Assembly: GCA_945890485.1 (NCBI GenBank)
Contig: CAMDCN010000023.1
Coordinates: forward strand, 1 to 64,000
DNA: 64,000 nt
From: Candidatus Sulfopaludibacter sp. SbA3
GTDB taxonomy: Bacteria > Acidobacteriota > Terriglobia > Bryobacterales > Bryobacteraceae
Direction: 5' to 3'
Shown here one piece after another: positions 8,374-17,600 of this stretch (the first letter of the stretch is position 1; every line of letters begins with the position of its first letter). Position numbers and translations under genes: made by a program. A model generated the notes under the pieces. The model searched no databases, had not been told where the DNA came from, and saw nothing but the letters and a program-made list of their open reading frames with translations.

Positions 8374-8850
8374 ATGCGGGTACTTTTCATCGCCATGGTT
8401 TGCCTGAGCGCTGCTTGGGCGCAGAAGTATGATGGCCCGAAGCCAGACAAGCCCGATCTGCCCTACCTCCGTCACGCAACTCAGTTGATCCCCCTTGAGG
8501 TCAGTGAGGCGAAAGAAGAAAAGCGGAAGGACGGTACCGCGTACGTCTCTTCCGGTGCGGCCTCGCCGGTACGCACTCCGATGGCCGAGCCGATTTTCGT
8601 ATTCGAGTCGAAGGCGCTTCCCGCCGAAAAGCTCACCCTCTATAAGCTCGAGGTCAAAGGCAATACGCGCGAGGTGTTCTTCTTCGATAATCCCAAAAAG
8701 CGCAATGACTCCGCCAAGCCGCTGCGGCTGATGGTCACGCGGCTCGCCCCTGGTCTGTCGAAACTGGAAGCGAACGAAACCCTCTTTCCAGGGGAGTACG
8801 CGCTCACCCCGGAAGGTTCAAATCAGGTGTTCCTGTTTCAGGTGTTCTAG
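8374..8850 (+). CDS. Exported hypothetical protein
   Basis: A 158-residue protein with a short signal peptide (MRVLFIAMVCLSAAWAQ). No named domain is recognised. The C-terminal half (EPIFVFES, then LEANETLFPGEYAL, ending FLFQVF) resembles the C-terminal half of the exported protein at 17979-18761, which also has an ETLVPGEYA segment, so both may share a small beta-rich domain. The start is nine bases after the upstream kinase-like gene, suggesting the same transcript. The TAG stop shares four bases (CTAG, 8847-8850) with the stop of the convergent PQQ-propeller gene. Confidence 0.7.
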   Translation: MRVLFIAMVCLSAAWAQKYDGPKPDKPDLPYLRHATQLIPLEVSEAKEEKRKDGTAYVSSGAASPVRTPMAEPIFVFESKALPAEKLTLYKLEVKGNTREVFFFDNPKKRNDSAKPLRLMVTRLAPGLSKLEANETLFPGEYALTPEGSNQVFLFQVF

Positions 8851-10124
8851 TCCCGGATCGCGATAATCTCCCGCCGCGTGCGGAAGTAGATCGTCCCGTC
8901 GGCCAGCGCCGGGGTCGCTAGAGTAATCTCCCCGAGCAGATTCTTCGACAGTACCCGAAACGTCGGACCTGCCTCGATTACGGAGACCTCCCCTTCTTCA
9001 CTCGTCACATATACCCGTCCCGCCGCCGCGACTGGCGACGCGGTGTAGGCGCTGGTGCCTAACCGTTCCTCATATATCTTCCGCCCGGTCAATCCGTCGT
9101 ACGACTTGAAAACCCCACCGCTGGTAACGCTGAAAATCTGCCCGTGATGCGCCACGGGTGTAGATAAATAGGCGCCGTTTCTCTCCTCGCGCCATGCCAC
9201 TTGCCCGTTGGGCCGGAATGCGATCAACGGACTGCCTTTTCCGTGCGCCTGTGCCACGTAGATCAAGCCGTTTGCAGCAAACGGAACTGGCACGGGTACG
9301 TCTCCACTTGCCGGGATCCGCCACCGCTCGTGTCCTGTCTCTACGTCGTACCCCGCAACAAAAGGGTACCCATTGCAAACAACCAAATTTCCGAACACCC
9401 CCGGAGTCCCCCAACTTCCCAACGAGACCGCTGACCGGTCCGTCTTCCACAACTGCTTCCCATCGGCCAGTGCGAACGCGGCCAGGAACGAGCCCTTCTT
9501 CACATCGCATTGCACAATCACCTTGTCCCCAACTACTACCGGCGAACTCGCAAACCCCCAGGACAGCGTTCGATCATCGGCAGGCGTCATGTCCAGGACT
9601 CCGAGGTCCTTCTGCCACAAGAGCCTGCCAGTAAGGTCATATGCATAGAGCCCTTCGGACCCAAAGAACGCCAACAGGCGCTGCCCATCGGTGGCCAGTG
9701 TCGTATTCGCATGGGTTGCCTTTGTGTGCCGCGCCGCTCGCGGCAGACCGGTTTTCGCGGTCCTTTCCCACAGAACGCGTCCTGTTTCCCGGTCCAGACA
9801 ATACACCTTCCACGACTGCTCCGCATTGTCGTCCGCCGAGCCTCCGTCACCGAACAGTCCCACGCGCAAAGGCGCCTCGCCCGTTGTTCGGACCGCCGAC
9901 GCGACAAACAGCCGATTACCCCAAATGATCGGACTCGCGTGGCCCAAACCCGGAATCGGCATGCGCCACAAAACGTTCTTCACTGGCCCCGTTGTGGCAT
10001 CGGCGTTCCAACGCAGTGGCGCGGCCTTCATCGAAACGCCGGAGCCTTGCGGCCCCCGATAAGACGGCCAGTTTTCCGCCTCGAGCAACGGCGCAAAGAC
10101 CAGAAGGAACATCCAGCGGAGCAT
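8847..10124 (-). CDS. Exported PQQ-binding-like beta-propeller protein
   Basis: A 425-residue exported protein made of PQQ-like beta-propeller repeats. Telltale strands include LDRETGRVLWERT, YDLTGRLLWQKDL, ALADGKQLWKTD and YDVETGHERWRI, the A-x-D-x-x-TG-x-x-x-W pattern of the repeat. The opening (ENWPSYRGPQGSGVS) matches the family that acts as secreted quinoprotein-like or assembly scaffolds. No dehydrogenase active-site Asp or disulfide pair is evident, so enzymatic activity is not assumed. The start at 10124 gives a signal peptide MLRWMFLLVFAPLLEA. Upstream, 36 bases separate it from the divergent VOC gene. Confidence 0.85.
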   Translation of the reverse strand: MLRWMFLLVFAPLLEAENWPSYRGPQGSGVSMKAAPLRWNADATTGPVKNVLWRMPIPGLGHASPIIWGNRLFVASAVRTTGEAPLRVGLFGDGGSADDNAEQSWKVYCLDRETGRVLWERTAKTGLPRAARHTKATHANTTLATDGQRLLAFFGSEGLYAYDLTGRLLWQKDLGVLDMTPADDRTLSWGFASSPVVVGDKVIVQCDVKKGSFLAAFALADGKQLWKTDRSAVSLGSWGTPGVFGNLVVCNGYPFVAGYDVETGHERWRIPASGDVPVPVPFAANGLIYVAQAHGKGSPLIAFRPNGQVAWREERNGAYLSTPVAHHGQIFSVTSGGVFKSYDGLTGRKIYEERLGTSAYTASPVAAAGRVYVTSEEGEVSVIEAGPTFRVLSKNLLGEITLATPALADGTIYFRTRREIIAIRD

Positions 10125-10160
10125 GCGATCAGTATAGCCGCGTAAGGTACAATCAACCTT

Positions 10161-10535
10161 ATGTTTAAAGGCCTGGAACACACGGCGATTGCCTCGCCCA
10201 ACCCCCAGCGGCTAGCCGAGTGGTATCGTGACCACCTCGAATTCCGCATCAATTTTGAATATGCCGGCAACTACTTCGTTCGCGCGGCGAACGGGTCGAT
10301 GCTGGAGATCATCCCCAGCGAAGGCGAACGCCCTTCCAATAAGATGAAGGACGAAGGCATCCGCCACCTCGCCATCGACGTCGACGACTTCGATGCTGGC
10401 TTGGCGATCCTTAAGGAAAAGAACGTCAGCTTCCTCGGCGAACCCTTCAATAATCAAGGTAACCGGCTGGTTTTCTTCTCCGATTGTGATGGCAACATCC
10501 TTCACCTGATTGCTCGCCCGGCGCCTCTCCCGTAA
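10161..10535 (+). CDS. VOC-family (glyoxalase/dioxygenase fold) protein
   Basis: A 124-residue vicinal-oxygen-chelate protein with the paired beta-alpha-beta-beta-beta modules. Candidate metal ligands are H7 (LEHTAI), E49 (MLEII), H69 (RHLAIDV) and H115 (NILHLI); the last position is more often Glu in glyoxalases. The substrate is not predictable. It is followed in the same frame, after one stop codon and 18 bases, by an MFS transporter, which suggests a detoxification or resistance-style pair, but this is inference from context only. Confidence 0.85.
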   Translation: MFKGLEHTAIASPNPQRLAEWYRDHLEFRINFEYAGNYFVRAANGSMLEIIPSEGERPSNKMKDEGIRHLAIDVDDFDAGLAILKEKNVSFLGEPFNNQGNRLVFFSDCDGNILHLIARPAPLP

Positions 10536-10553
10536 ACCGCCTCGGAAACCCAA

Positions 10554-11762
10554 TTGCTCGACAAGGTCTTTAAAGCCTTCTCTTACCCCCAGTTCCGCAA
10601 TATGTGGCTGGGGGCCTGCACCTCTTCCATCGGGACGTGGATGCAGCAGGTCGCGCAGAGTTGGCTGGTCTATCAGCTTTCCGATTCGCCCCAACTCCTG
10701 GCATTAGATACCTTTCTCGGCGAAATCCCTATCTTCCTTCTCTCGCTGGTCGGCGGTGTAACCGCCGACCGGTTCGACCGCCGCAAGATCGTTCTCGCCT
10801 CCCAAATCGTGCAGTTGACCTGTGCATTCACAATCACCGGCCTGCTGTTCTTCCATCTCATTCAGATTTGGCATATTCTCACCATCTCCTTCATCGTCGG
10901 CTGCGCCCAAGCGTTTGGCGGACCGGCGTATTCGGCTCTCGTCCCTTCTTTAGTTGCAAAAGAAGACCTGCCCAACGCCATCGCCCTGAACAGCATCCAG
11001 TTCAATTTGGCCCGCGTCATCGGGCCCGCGCTTGCTGGAATCGCGATGGCGAGCTTGGGACCAACTTGGTGCTTCGGCTTGAATGGGCTCAGCTACTTCG
11101 CCGTCATCGCCTCCTTGCTCTCGTTGCCCAATCGGCTCCCGGTCGTACCCAAGAATGAGAGCCCATTTGAATCCATGAAGCTCGGCATCAATTTCGTCCG
11201 GCATCGCGAAGGCATGGTTTCGCTCGTGGCCCTTGGCTTTCTAATGACCTTCTTCGGTCTGGCGGCGATGACGTTTCTACCCGTCGTGGCCCGCGACCTG
11301 CTCAAGCTCTCCGCAAATGGGTATTCGCAGTTGATGTCCATCTCGGGAGTCGGCTCCGTCTGCGGCGCGTTGATTGTCGCCGGGATCGGCAACGTCAAGC
11401 AGAAAGGGGCCATCGCCAGCGCCCTGCTCGTAGTGCTAGGGCTACTGAATGTCGGCTTTGCCTACTCAACCAATTTCTACCTCAGCGCCGCAATTCTATT
11501 CGTGTCCGGGGGCTGTTTGATCGCCTCGTTTGCGCTCGTGATGAGTCTCGTTCAAATGCACACCGAGGACCACATGCGTGGTCGCGTCCTCAGCGTCTAC
11601 AACGTCTTTTTCCGAGGCGGCCGTCCCATGGGCAGTCTGCTTACCGGCCAAATGATCACGCTGGTCGCCGTACCCAACGCGCTCGCCATCAACGGCGCCT
11701 TGCTTGCCGCCATCGGCCTCTGGTTTTTACTGGGGCAACGGAAGCTGGCAGACCACGGATAG
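10554..11762 (+). CDS. MFS exporter (EntS-like, MFS_3 family)
   Basis: A 402-residue inner-membrane transporter of the major facilitator superfamily with about twelve hydrophobic segments. The loop 2-3 signature ADRFDRRKI (around residue 75) and the EntS-like start (FRNMWLGACTSSIGTWMQQV, LVYQLSDSP) place it in the MFS_3/enterobactin-exporter-like group of drug or siderophore exporters. The only start available after the upstream stop codon is a TTG at 10554, preceded by a weak GGA. The next candidate ATG is inside helix 1. It is likely in one transcript with the VOC gene and possibly with the TPR gene 15 bases downstream. Confidence 0.88.
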   Translation: MLDKVFKAFSYPQFRNMWLGACTSSIGTWMQQVAQSWLVYQLSDSPQLLALDTFLGEIPIFLLSLVGGVTADRFDRRKIVLASQIVQLTCAFTITGLLFFHLIQIWHILTISFIVGCAQAFGGPAYSALVPSLVAKEDLPNAIALNSIQFNLARVIGPALAGIAMASLGPTWCFGLNGLSYFAVIASLLSLPNRLPVVPKNESPFESMKLGINFVRHREGMVSLVALGFLMTFFGLAAMTFLPVVARDLLKLSANGYSQLMSISGVGSVCGALIVAGIGNVKQKGAIASALLVVLGLLNVGFAYSTNFYLSAAILFVSGGCLIASFALVMSLVQMHTEDHMRGRVLSVYNVFFRGGRPMGSLLTGQMITLVAVPNALAINGALLAAIGLWFLLGQRKLADHG

Positions 11763-11777
11763 CGGATACTGAGAAGG

Positions 11778-12416
11778 ATGCGGCTCTTCATTGTCCTGAT
11801 CGTCTCTCTCTCGCTCGCCTGCGCGGGCGAACTCGAATCAGCTCGCGACCGGCAGGACCGCGCTGCTCTCGCTAAGCTTGCCGCCGGTTCCCCATACCAG
11901 ATTGCACTCGCCCGGTCCTATCTCTCTGAAGTAGCCCTGGAGCTCCGTGACAAGCGCGAGGCTCGTATTGCCGCGGAGGCTGGTATCGTCGCTGCCCGTG
12001 ACGCGATCGCAGCGGATCCAAAAAAGGCCGAGTACCATCGCCTCCTGGGTACGCTTTGCGGTCAGGTCATTCCGGCCGACCCGCTGGCCGGTTTTCAGCA
12101 TGGGAAATGCGCGAAGCAAGAGATCGAGAAGGCGCTTAGCCTCGATCCCAAGTCGGCCTTAGCCTGGGTATCGAGCGGCGTCGGCAAGTACTACCTGCCG
12201 CCTATGCTCGGCGGTGGCTTGGACCTCGCGTTGAAGGACTTCGAAAAGGCCGCGGCGCTGAACCCAAAGTTGCCCGAGGCTTGGCTTTGGATCGGTCTCA
12301 CGCACCGGAAGGCGGGCCGTAATCCGGAAGCGCGCAAGGCGCTCGAGAAGGCGCAGTCGCTGAATCCGCAGCGCATCTGGATCAAGCAGCAGTTGGAGAA
12401 AACGCCGGTATCATGA
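11778..12416 (+). CDS. Exported TPR-repeat protein
   Basis: A 212-residue protein with an N-terminal signal (MRLFIVLIVSLSLACAGE; the Cys could be a lipidation site but the lipobox is weak). TPR-like helical pairs follow; the last two are clear (LDLALKDFEKAAALNPKLPE and NPEARKALEKAQSLNPQRIW). It probably mediates protein-protein contacts in the periplasm. GAGAAGG before ATG 11778 supports the start. Its TGA overlaps the next gene's ATG in an ATGA quartet (12413-12416), so the two are translationally coupled. Confidence 0.8.
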   Translation: MRLFIVLIVSLSLACAGELESARDRQDRAALAKLAAGSPYQIALARSYLSEVALELRDKREARIAAEAGIVAARDAIAADPKKAEYHRLLGTLCGQVIPADPLAGFQHGKCAKQEIEKALSLDPKSALAWVSSGVGKYYLPPMLGGGLDLALKDFEKAAALNPKLPEAWLWIGLTHRKAGRNPEARKALEKAQSLNPQRIWIKQQLEKTPVS

Positions 12417-13942
12417 AGCTAGCCTTCGCCGGGCTGGCCGCGTTTGCACTGCTCGGGTTCTTCGTTTTTCCCGGGCACACCTACCTGCAATCGGACACGC
12501 AGATCTATCTGCCCATGCTCGAAAGGGCGGTCGACCCCGCTGTATTGACGAATGACATCATCGCGACCCACCCGCACCTGCGCTACACGGTGTTTGACGA
12601 GGTCGCTGTGGGACTCAAACGGATCATTGGCGCCGATTTCGAACCAATTTTGGGCGTTCTGCAATTCGCCGCGCGGCTTATTGGCCTCTATGGGGTCTTT
12701 CTCATCGGAACGGCGGCTGGCCTGGAACTGTCTGGCGCGCTCTTCCTCTCCGGGCTGTTTGGCCTTGGTACGGTGATTATCGGTCCAGCCGTGCTGACGG
12801 TGGAGTACGAACCGATTCCTCGCGGCATGGCGCTTCCACTCCTGCTGCTTGCCATTGGTTGGTCCGGACATTGTCGCTGGCGCGCCGCCGGTATCGCGTT
12901 GGGCGTAGCGTTTCTAATCCATCCGCCGACGGTGTGGCCGGTTTGGCTGGTGGTTGGCGGCTATGCACTGTGGAAACGCCACTTCGAAATCGCTTGGGGG
13001 CTTGGGGGGGCGGTCGTCGTGCTGTTCGTGGCGGCAAAATTTCAGATTGGCGAGTCCGAAGCGCAGGCCTTCTGGTCCACGGTGCCGCCCGATCTTGAGA
13101 CGCTGCAGCGAATGCGCGCCTCCTACGTCTGGGTCGGTATGTGGCAGGCGGATTGGTGGATCCAGCATGCGTTGTTGCTTACTATCGCGCTGGGAGCATG
13201 GTGGCGCATTCAGGCAACGCTAAACCCAGCCCTTCGTGTCATTTTTTTGGTCTTGCCCCTGGTTGGCGCCGCGAGCTTGGCTGTTAGCTTCCTGCTTCTC
13301 GATGTCGCCAAGTGGATTGTCATCCCGCAGGTCCAACCGGCTCGAGCACTCCTTTGGGTTACGGCGGCCGCGATCCTGAACGGCGGAATTGCGGCGGTGC
13401 GCTCTTCCCATTTGGCCGAACGCTTTGCGTGGCTCCTGGCCCCTTTCTGGCTCCCTGGCAAGGCGCTTTGGTGGCTCGCCGCTCCTGCCGCGGCGGGATT
13501 ACGCACGCGCTGGGCTTGGGCCTTCATTCCTGTCGCCGTGTGCGCCTATCCCTACCTTGGCGGCGTACGGAACTATCCCAACCTCCACTCCCCGGAACTA
13601 GCCGAAGTCAGTGCCTGGGCACGACAGAATACCCGCGTGGAATCCGTGTTTCATTTTCCTGACGCGGGCCTCGCCCTTTATCCCGGCATCTTCCGCGCCC
13701 GTTCGCTCCGCTCCGTCTGGGTGGACCGGAAAGGTGGCGGTCAGGTGAACTTCGCCTATGGCCTCGCCCAGGAATGGTGGCGGCGCTACGATGCAACCAT
13801 CGGCCGCGCCTATCAGTCCCAACCGTTGCCAGCGTACCGGTCCCTGGGCGCGGACTACATCATCCTCCAAAGGTCCCACGCCCGCCCCGATGCCCAACCC
13901 CTATTCGCCAACCGGGGATACGCCGTCTACGCGCTGCCCTAA
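12413..13942 (+). CDS. Polytopic membrane protein, possible GT-C-like enzyme
   Basis: A 509-residue protein with about ten hydrophobic segments up to residue 400 and a soluble C-terminal tail of about 110 residues. The first loop is long and begins after helix 1 with YLQSDTQIYLPML, then HPHLRYTVFDE. This layout, with acidic residues in the first extracytoplasmic loop and a soluble C-terminus, recalls GT-C glycosyltransferases, but no specific family signature is recognised, so this is a structural analogy only. The ATGA overlap with the TPR protein implies the two work together. The stop shares CTAA with the convergent LamG-like gene. Confidence 0.65.
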   Translation: MKLAFAGLAAFALLGFFVFPGHTYLQSDTQIYLPMLERAVDPAVLTNDIIATHPHLRYTVFDEVAVGLKRIIGADFEPILGVLQFAARLIGLYGVFLIGTAAGLELSGALFLSGLFGLGTVIIGPAVLTVEYEPIPRGMALPLLLLAIGWSGHCRWRAAGIALGVAFLIHPPTVWPVWLVVGGYALWKRHFEIAWGLGGAVVVLFVAAKFQIGESEAQAFWSTVPPDLETLQRMRASYVWVGMWQADWWIQHALLLTIALGAWWRIQATLNPALRVIFLVLPLVGAASLAVSFLLLDVAKWIVIPQVQPARALLWVTAAAILNGGIAAVRSSHLAERFAWLLAPFWLPGKALWWLAAPAAAGLRTRWAWAFIPVAVCAYPYLGGVRNYPNLHSPELAEVSAWARQNTRVESVFHFPDAGLALYPGIFRARSLRSVWVDRKGGGQVNFAYGLAQEWWRRYDATIGRAYQSQPLPAYRSLGADYIILQRSHARPDAQPLFANRGYAVYALP

Positions 13943-14589
13943 CGCGGAATGTGCAAGAACTCTGTGACGGAAAGGGCGCGCTTGCTCATGCGTGCCACCA
14001 GGATCTCGCCCTTGAAATAGTCCACGCGGTTGATTCTCACGCCCACTGACGTTCTCCCCGCCGCCTGGGGCGCTAGCGAAACGAGCGCGTCGCCTTGGGG
14101 GACTCCATCGACAAAGTGGCGAAAGGTCGTGCCGTCGTACACCATCGCGACATGGTGCCAGGCGCCAAGCGAGTGCAATTTCTGCCGGTCGATCAGCGTC
14201 TGGGATCCCTTGCTACTGGCCGCAAAGCTATCGAGACACCATCCGCCGGGGAGCAGTCGGGTCTCGAGCAGGAGCCGTGTCTGTGATCCCATCTCCTGCA
14301 TGTGGAAAAAGCGCTGCTCCGGCTTGCCGTCGGGGGATGGTCGAAAAATCACTTCGAGCGTAAACGATTCCGCCCCGGCCAATGGGTGGACGTCGAGGAA
14401 GAGCGCATCGCGAACGCCGTCGAACGATACCGCCTTTCCTTGGGGCGTATCGACGACTCGGGGGCTGCCCTCCACCTGCGTAGGATGGTTGCCGAGCCGG
14501 TCGAGCCGGTCGAAGCGCCAAGTTTCGCTTTGCGGCGTTTGAGCGAGGATAGTCGCGTTCAAGGTGAGTAGGAGCACGAGGGTGCGCAT
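13939..14589 (-). CDS. Exported LamG/concanavalin-like domain protein
   Basis: A 216-residue exported protein (signal MRTLVLLLTLNATILAQ). The rest reads as a single laminin-G/concanavalin A-like jelly roll: FDGVRDALFL, SFTLEVIFRP, LGAWHHVAMVYDG, FVDGVPQGDALVSL and VGVRINRVDYFKGEI are the typical strand order of LamG_3 domains. It probably binds carbohydrate or protein at the cell surface. The start at 14589 is chosen to put the signal peptide at the N-terminus; an upstream in-frame ATG adds a charged extension. It overlaps the convergent membrane-protein gene by four bases. Confidence 0.82.
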   Translation of the reverse strand: MRTLVLLLTLNATILAQTPQSETWRFDRLDRLGNHPTQVEGSPRVVDTPQGKAVSFDGVRDALFLDVHPLAGAESFTLEVIFRPSPDGKPEQRFFHMQEMGSQTRLLLETRLLPGGWCLDSFAASSKGSQTLIDRQKLHSLGAWHHVAMVYDGTTFRHFVDGVPQGDALVSLAPQAAGRTSVGVRINRVDYFKGEILVARMSKRALSVTEFLHIPR

Positions 14590-14635
14590 GGTATGGCTAG
14601 GTATACCACGACTACGGGGTGCGAGCACAAAAACG

Positions 14636-14671
14636 AAAACGGCCGGACGCTGGTGGGCGTCCGGCCGTTTT
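14636..14671 (-). terminator. Intrinsic terminator of the OmpA-domain gene
   Basis: A perfect 15-bp stem (AAAACGGCCGGACGC with its complement) and a six-base loop lie 18 bases past the stop of the OmpA-domain gene. Reading the minus strand, the stem ends in GTTTT and continues CGTTTTTG, giving a strong U-tract. A shorter T-run also follows on the plus strand. Confidence 0.85.
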
Positions 14672-14688
14672 CTGGAGGTAGGGTTCGT

Positions 14689-17600
14689 TTACCGAACGGT
14701 CGTCTTAACGAAATTGACGGTCACCGTCTTCGAAGCGCTGACGCCCTTCGTATTGGTCACTGTCAGTTCGAAAACATACGTTCCGAACTGTTCACCCAAC
14801 TGCACTCGCGTGACAGCTGAGTTCGGATCCAGAACCGCCGCCGTTTGATTCAGTGTCCGCCAACGGTAAGTCAACGCCAAACCTTCCGGGTCTGTCGAAG
14901 CCGCGCCGCTGAGGGTCAACTGACGGTAGATCGTCTCGACGTTCGGGCCCGGATCGGGGTTCGGACGAACGATGCTGGGAGTATTGACGGTCACGGTCGC
15001 TTGACACTGGGTCGTGAGATCGTTCGCGCCATAGGCAATCAGGGTGTAGGTCGTCGTCGCCGTGGGGCGAACGACGATAGGGCTCGATGTTCCCAATCCG
15101 TTGAAGGTAACGATGCGGGCATTCTGAGTGGTGAAGCTCAGCGTTACCGGCTCGCCAGGAGTCGTCAAGGAAGTCGGGCTCACCGCGCAGGCGATGGTGG
15201 GAGCAGTCGGAGGAACCGGCGGAGCCGGCCGGACGTTAATCCCAACGGTCGAACTAACACTACCAAAGGCGTTGGTCGCCGTTAGCGTGTAGAGCGTGTT
15301 CGAATTCGGGGAGACGGGAGCTTGCCCGGTAAGGCCAACCGTTCCCAGACCGGAGATGGCTACCTGGTCCGCGTTCTCCACCAACCAGCTCAACGTCGAG
15401 CTGCTGCCGGCTTCAAGATCCATCGGAGATGGCGTGAAGCGAATGATCCGCGGCAAACCGCCGGCGCCTGGACCAGTTCCAACTTGAACCGTCGCGGTGG
15501 CTGTGGCGGTGGATCCGCCACGGCCCGTCGCGGTGATCGTGTAGGTCGTCGTCGCGCCGGGGCTAACGGGGGTTGTTCCGTTGACGGCCAAGCCGCCAGA
15601 AACTCCGCTGATCGTTACAGTCTCAGCATTCTCCGTCTGCCATGCCAGGGTCGAGGTTTCGCCCGGGCTGATGGTCGTCGGAGTTGCGTTGAAAGTGATA
15701 ATCCGAACGGCTGGCTGAGTCACCGTAACGGTGATGGTTTCGGTCGCCTCGCTGGTAGCATTCTTCGCCGTCAACAGGTAGCTGGTGGTCTGCGTCGGGC
15801 TCACCTGCGTGGTTCCCTGCTTGGAATCGACACGGCCAACGCCGGCGATTTCCACGGAGTCGGCGTTTTCCACCAACCACAACAGGTTGGCAGACTGGCC
15901 GGCGGTTATCGTGGGCGGATTGGCCTGGTAGCGGAGAATCCGTACCTGCTGGGGGGCGCGGGTGGTCACGGTAACGCGAGCCGTTCCCATACCGTTGCGA
16001 TCGTCCTTCACGGTCAGACGGAATGCATAGCTCTGGTTCTCAGCAGCGGTGAACGAGGCGCGTGCCGTCGCGGCGCCGGCCAAGGTGACCGCCGGGCCAG
16101 CAATCTGCCGCCACTCGTAGGTGATCGGGTCGCCATCTGGATCGTAGGACGCCGAGCCATCCAACTGAATGGTGCCGGCCGTCGCGCCGATCTGGTCAGG
16201 GCCAGCGTCGGCAATCGGGGCGTCATTGCCTGTCCGCACCCGGCGGGAAAGTAATTCATAGCGAACGCGCGGGATGTCGACCGGAACCGGGCCCGTCGCC
16301 GTGCCGTAGTCCTTCGGACGCAGCCAGCTGCCGCCGAAAAGAACGCCAACGCGGAACGCGCCGGAGTTGTCGCGGGTTACGAGCGTTTCGTTCAAGCCGC
16401 CCTCGAACGAGAGAGCGATGTGGGAGTTCAACGGCTGTACCAGCCGGGCGGTGAGGCCGGGCTTCGAACCGTTGTAGGTCCGGAGGTAGCCAAGATTGCC
16501 CTCAAAGTACGCATCGCGCCAGAGCGCCACCGATCCCGATCCGCCGACCTGATCGACGATCCGGAGGTAATTTTCGAGAATCACGTTGTTGCCGATCGCG
16601 GCGCGATTGACGACGGCGTTGTTCAGGAAGCCCTTCGTGCCGAAGATGCCGAGGCGGCCCCGGCTGAACACATAGTCAACGGTCGCGGCCGCTTGGCCGA
16701 GAGTGCCGCCGCTCTGGAATTCGCGAATGTTGACGTGCTTAAAGCTCGAGAACAAGCCCATCTGCACGTTCTTGTAGCGGTTCACCAAGCCAAGGTCGAA
16801 CTGACCTTCCTGGCGATCGCGGAAGTACATGTACTCGCCTTCCGACTGGAGAGCGAAGTTGTTGTTGAACGGATTGAAGAATCGGCCCTTGCCGGTAAAG
16901 GTCAGGCGTCCTTCGCTGTCAGCGCCCGCATTGATGCCGAGCAAGGAGAGCTTCTTATTCGCAACCTTCGACATCGCATCTTCGGTCGCCTTGTTCGCGG
17001 CGTTGAACATGTCTTCCCGTGTGGGGGCTGCGGCCACTGCTGCCGCTACCTGCTGGCTCGCCTTGCTGGAATCCGCCTTGAGAGCGGCAACTTCCTGCTT
17101 CAAGCCGTCATGGTCGGCCTTCATCCCGCGCAACAGCGCCAGAATGTCGTCCAACTTGTCGAGCCGCTTGAGGATTTCGTCACAGCACTTCGGATCGGCC
17201 AAGCCGGCGGGTCCGCCGGTTGCGGCGTTCAGATTGCGAATCGCGTCGCCCACGCCTGCGGCCGAAACATTCCGGCCCTGAGGATCGGTGACATTCAGAT
17301 TGACGCGCCGATTCATGAAGCGGCCTTCTTTGGTGCCGTTGCCAACTTTTGGCGAAGTATTGCCCGCCGTCGCGACCGAAATCTGCGAAGGACGGGCCCC
17401 GTACTTCTCGAGGAACTGCTTCACCATGTTGGCCCGCGCCATTCCCAGCTTTTCAGCTGCCCGCGCCGGGGTGTTCGGGTCGCCGTGGCCTTCTACCTTT
17501 ACCCGGTAACCATCGTTCTTGGCCAATAACTCGGCCAACCGAAGCAAGCTCGGGTAACCATCCACGAGTACGGCCGAGCCCGTCTCAAAATTGATCTCTT

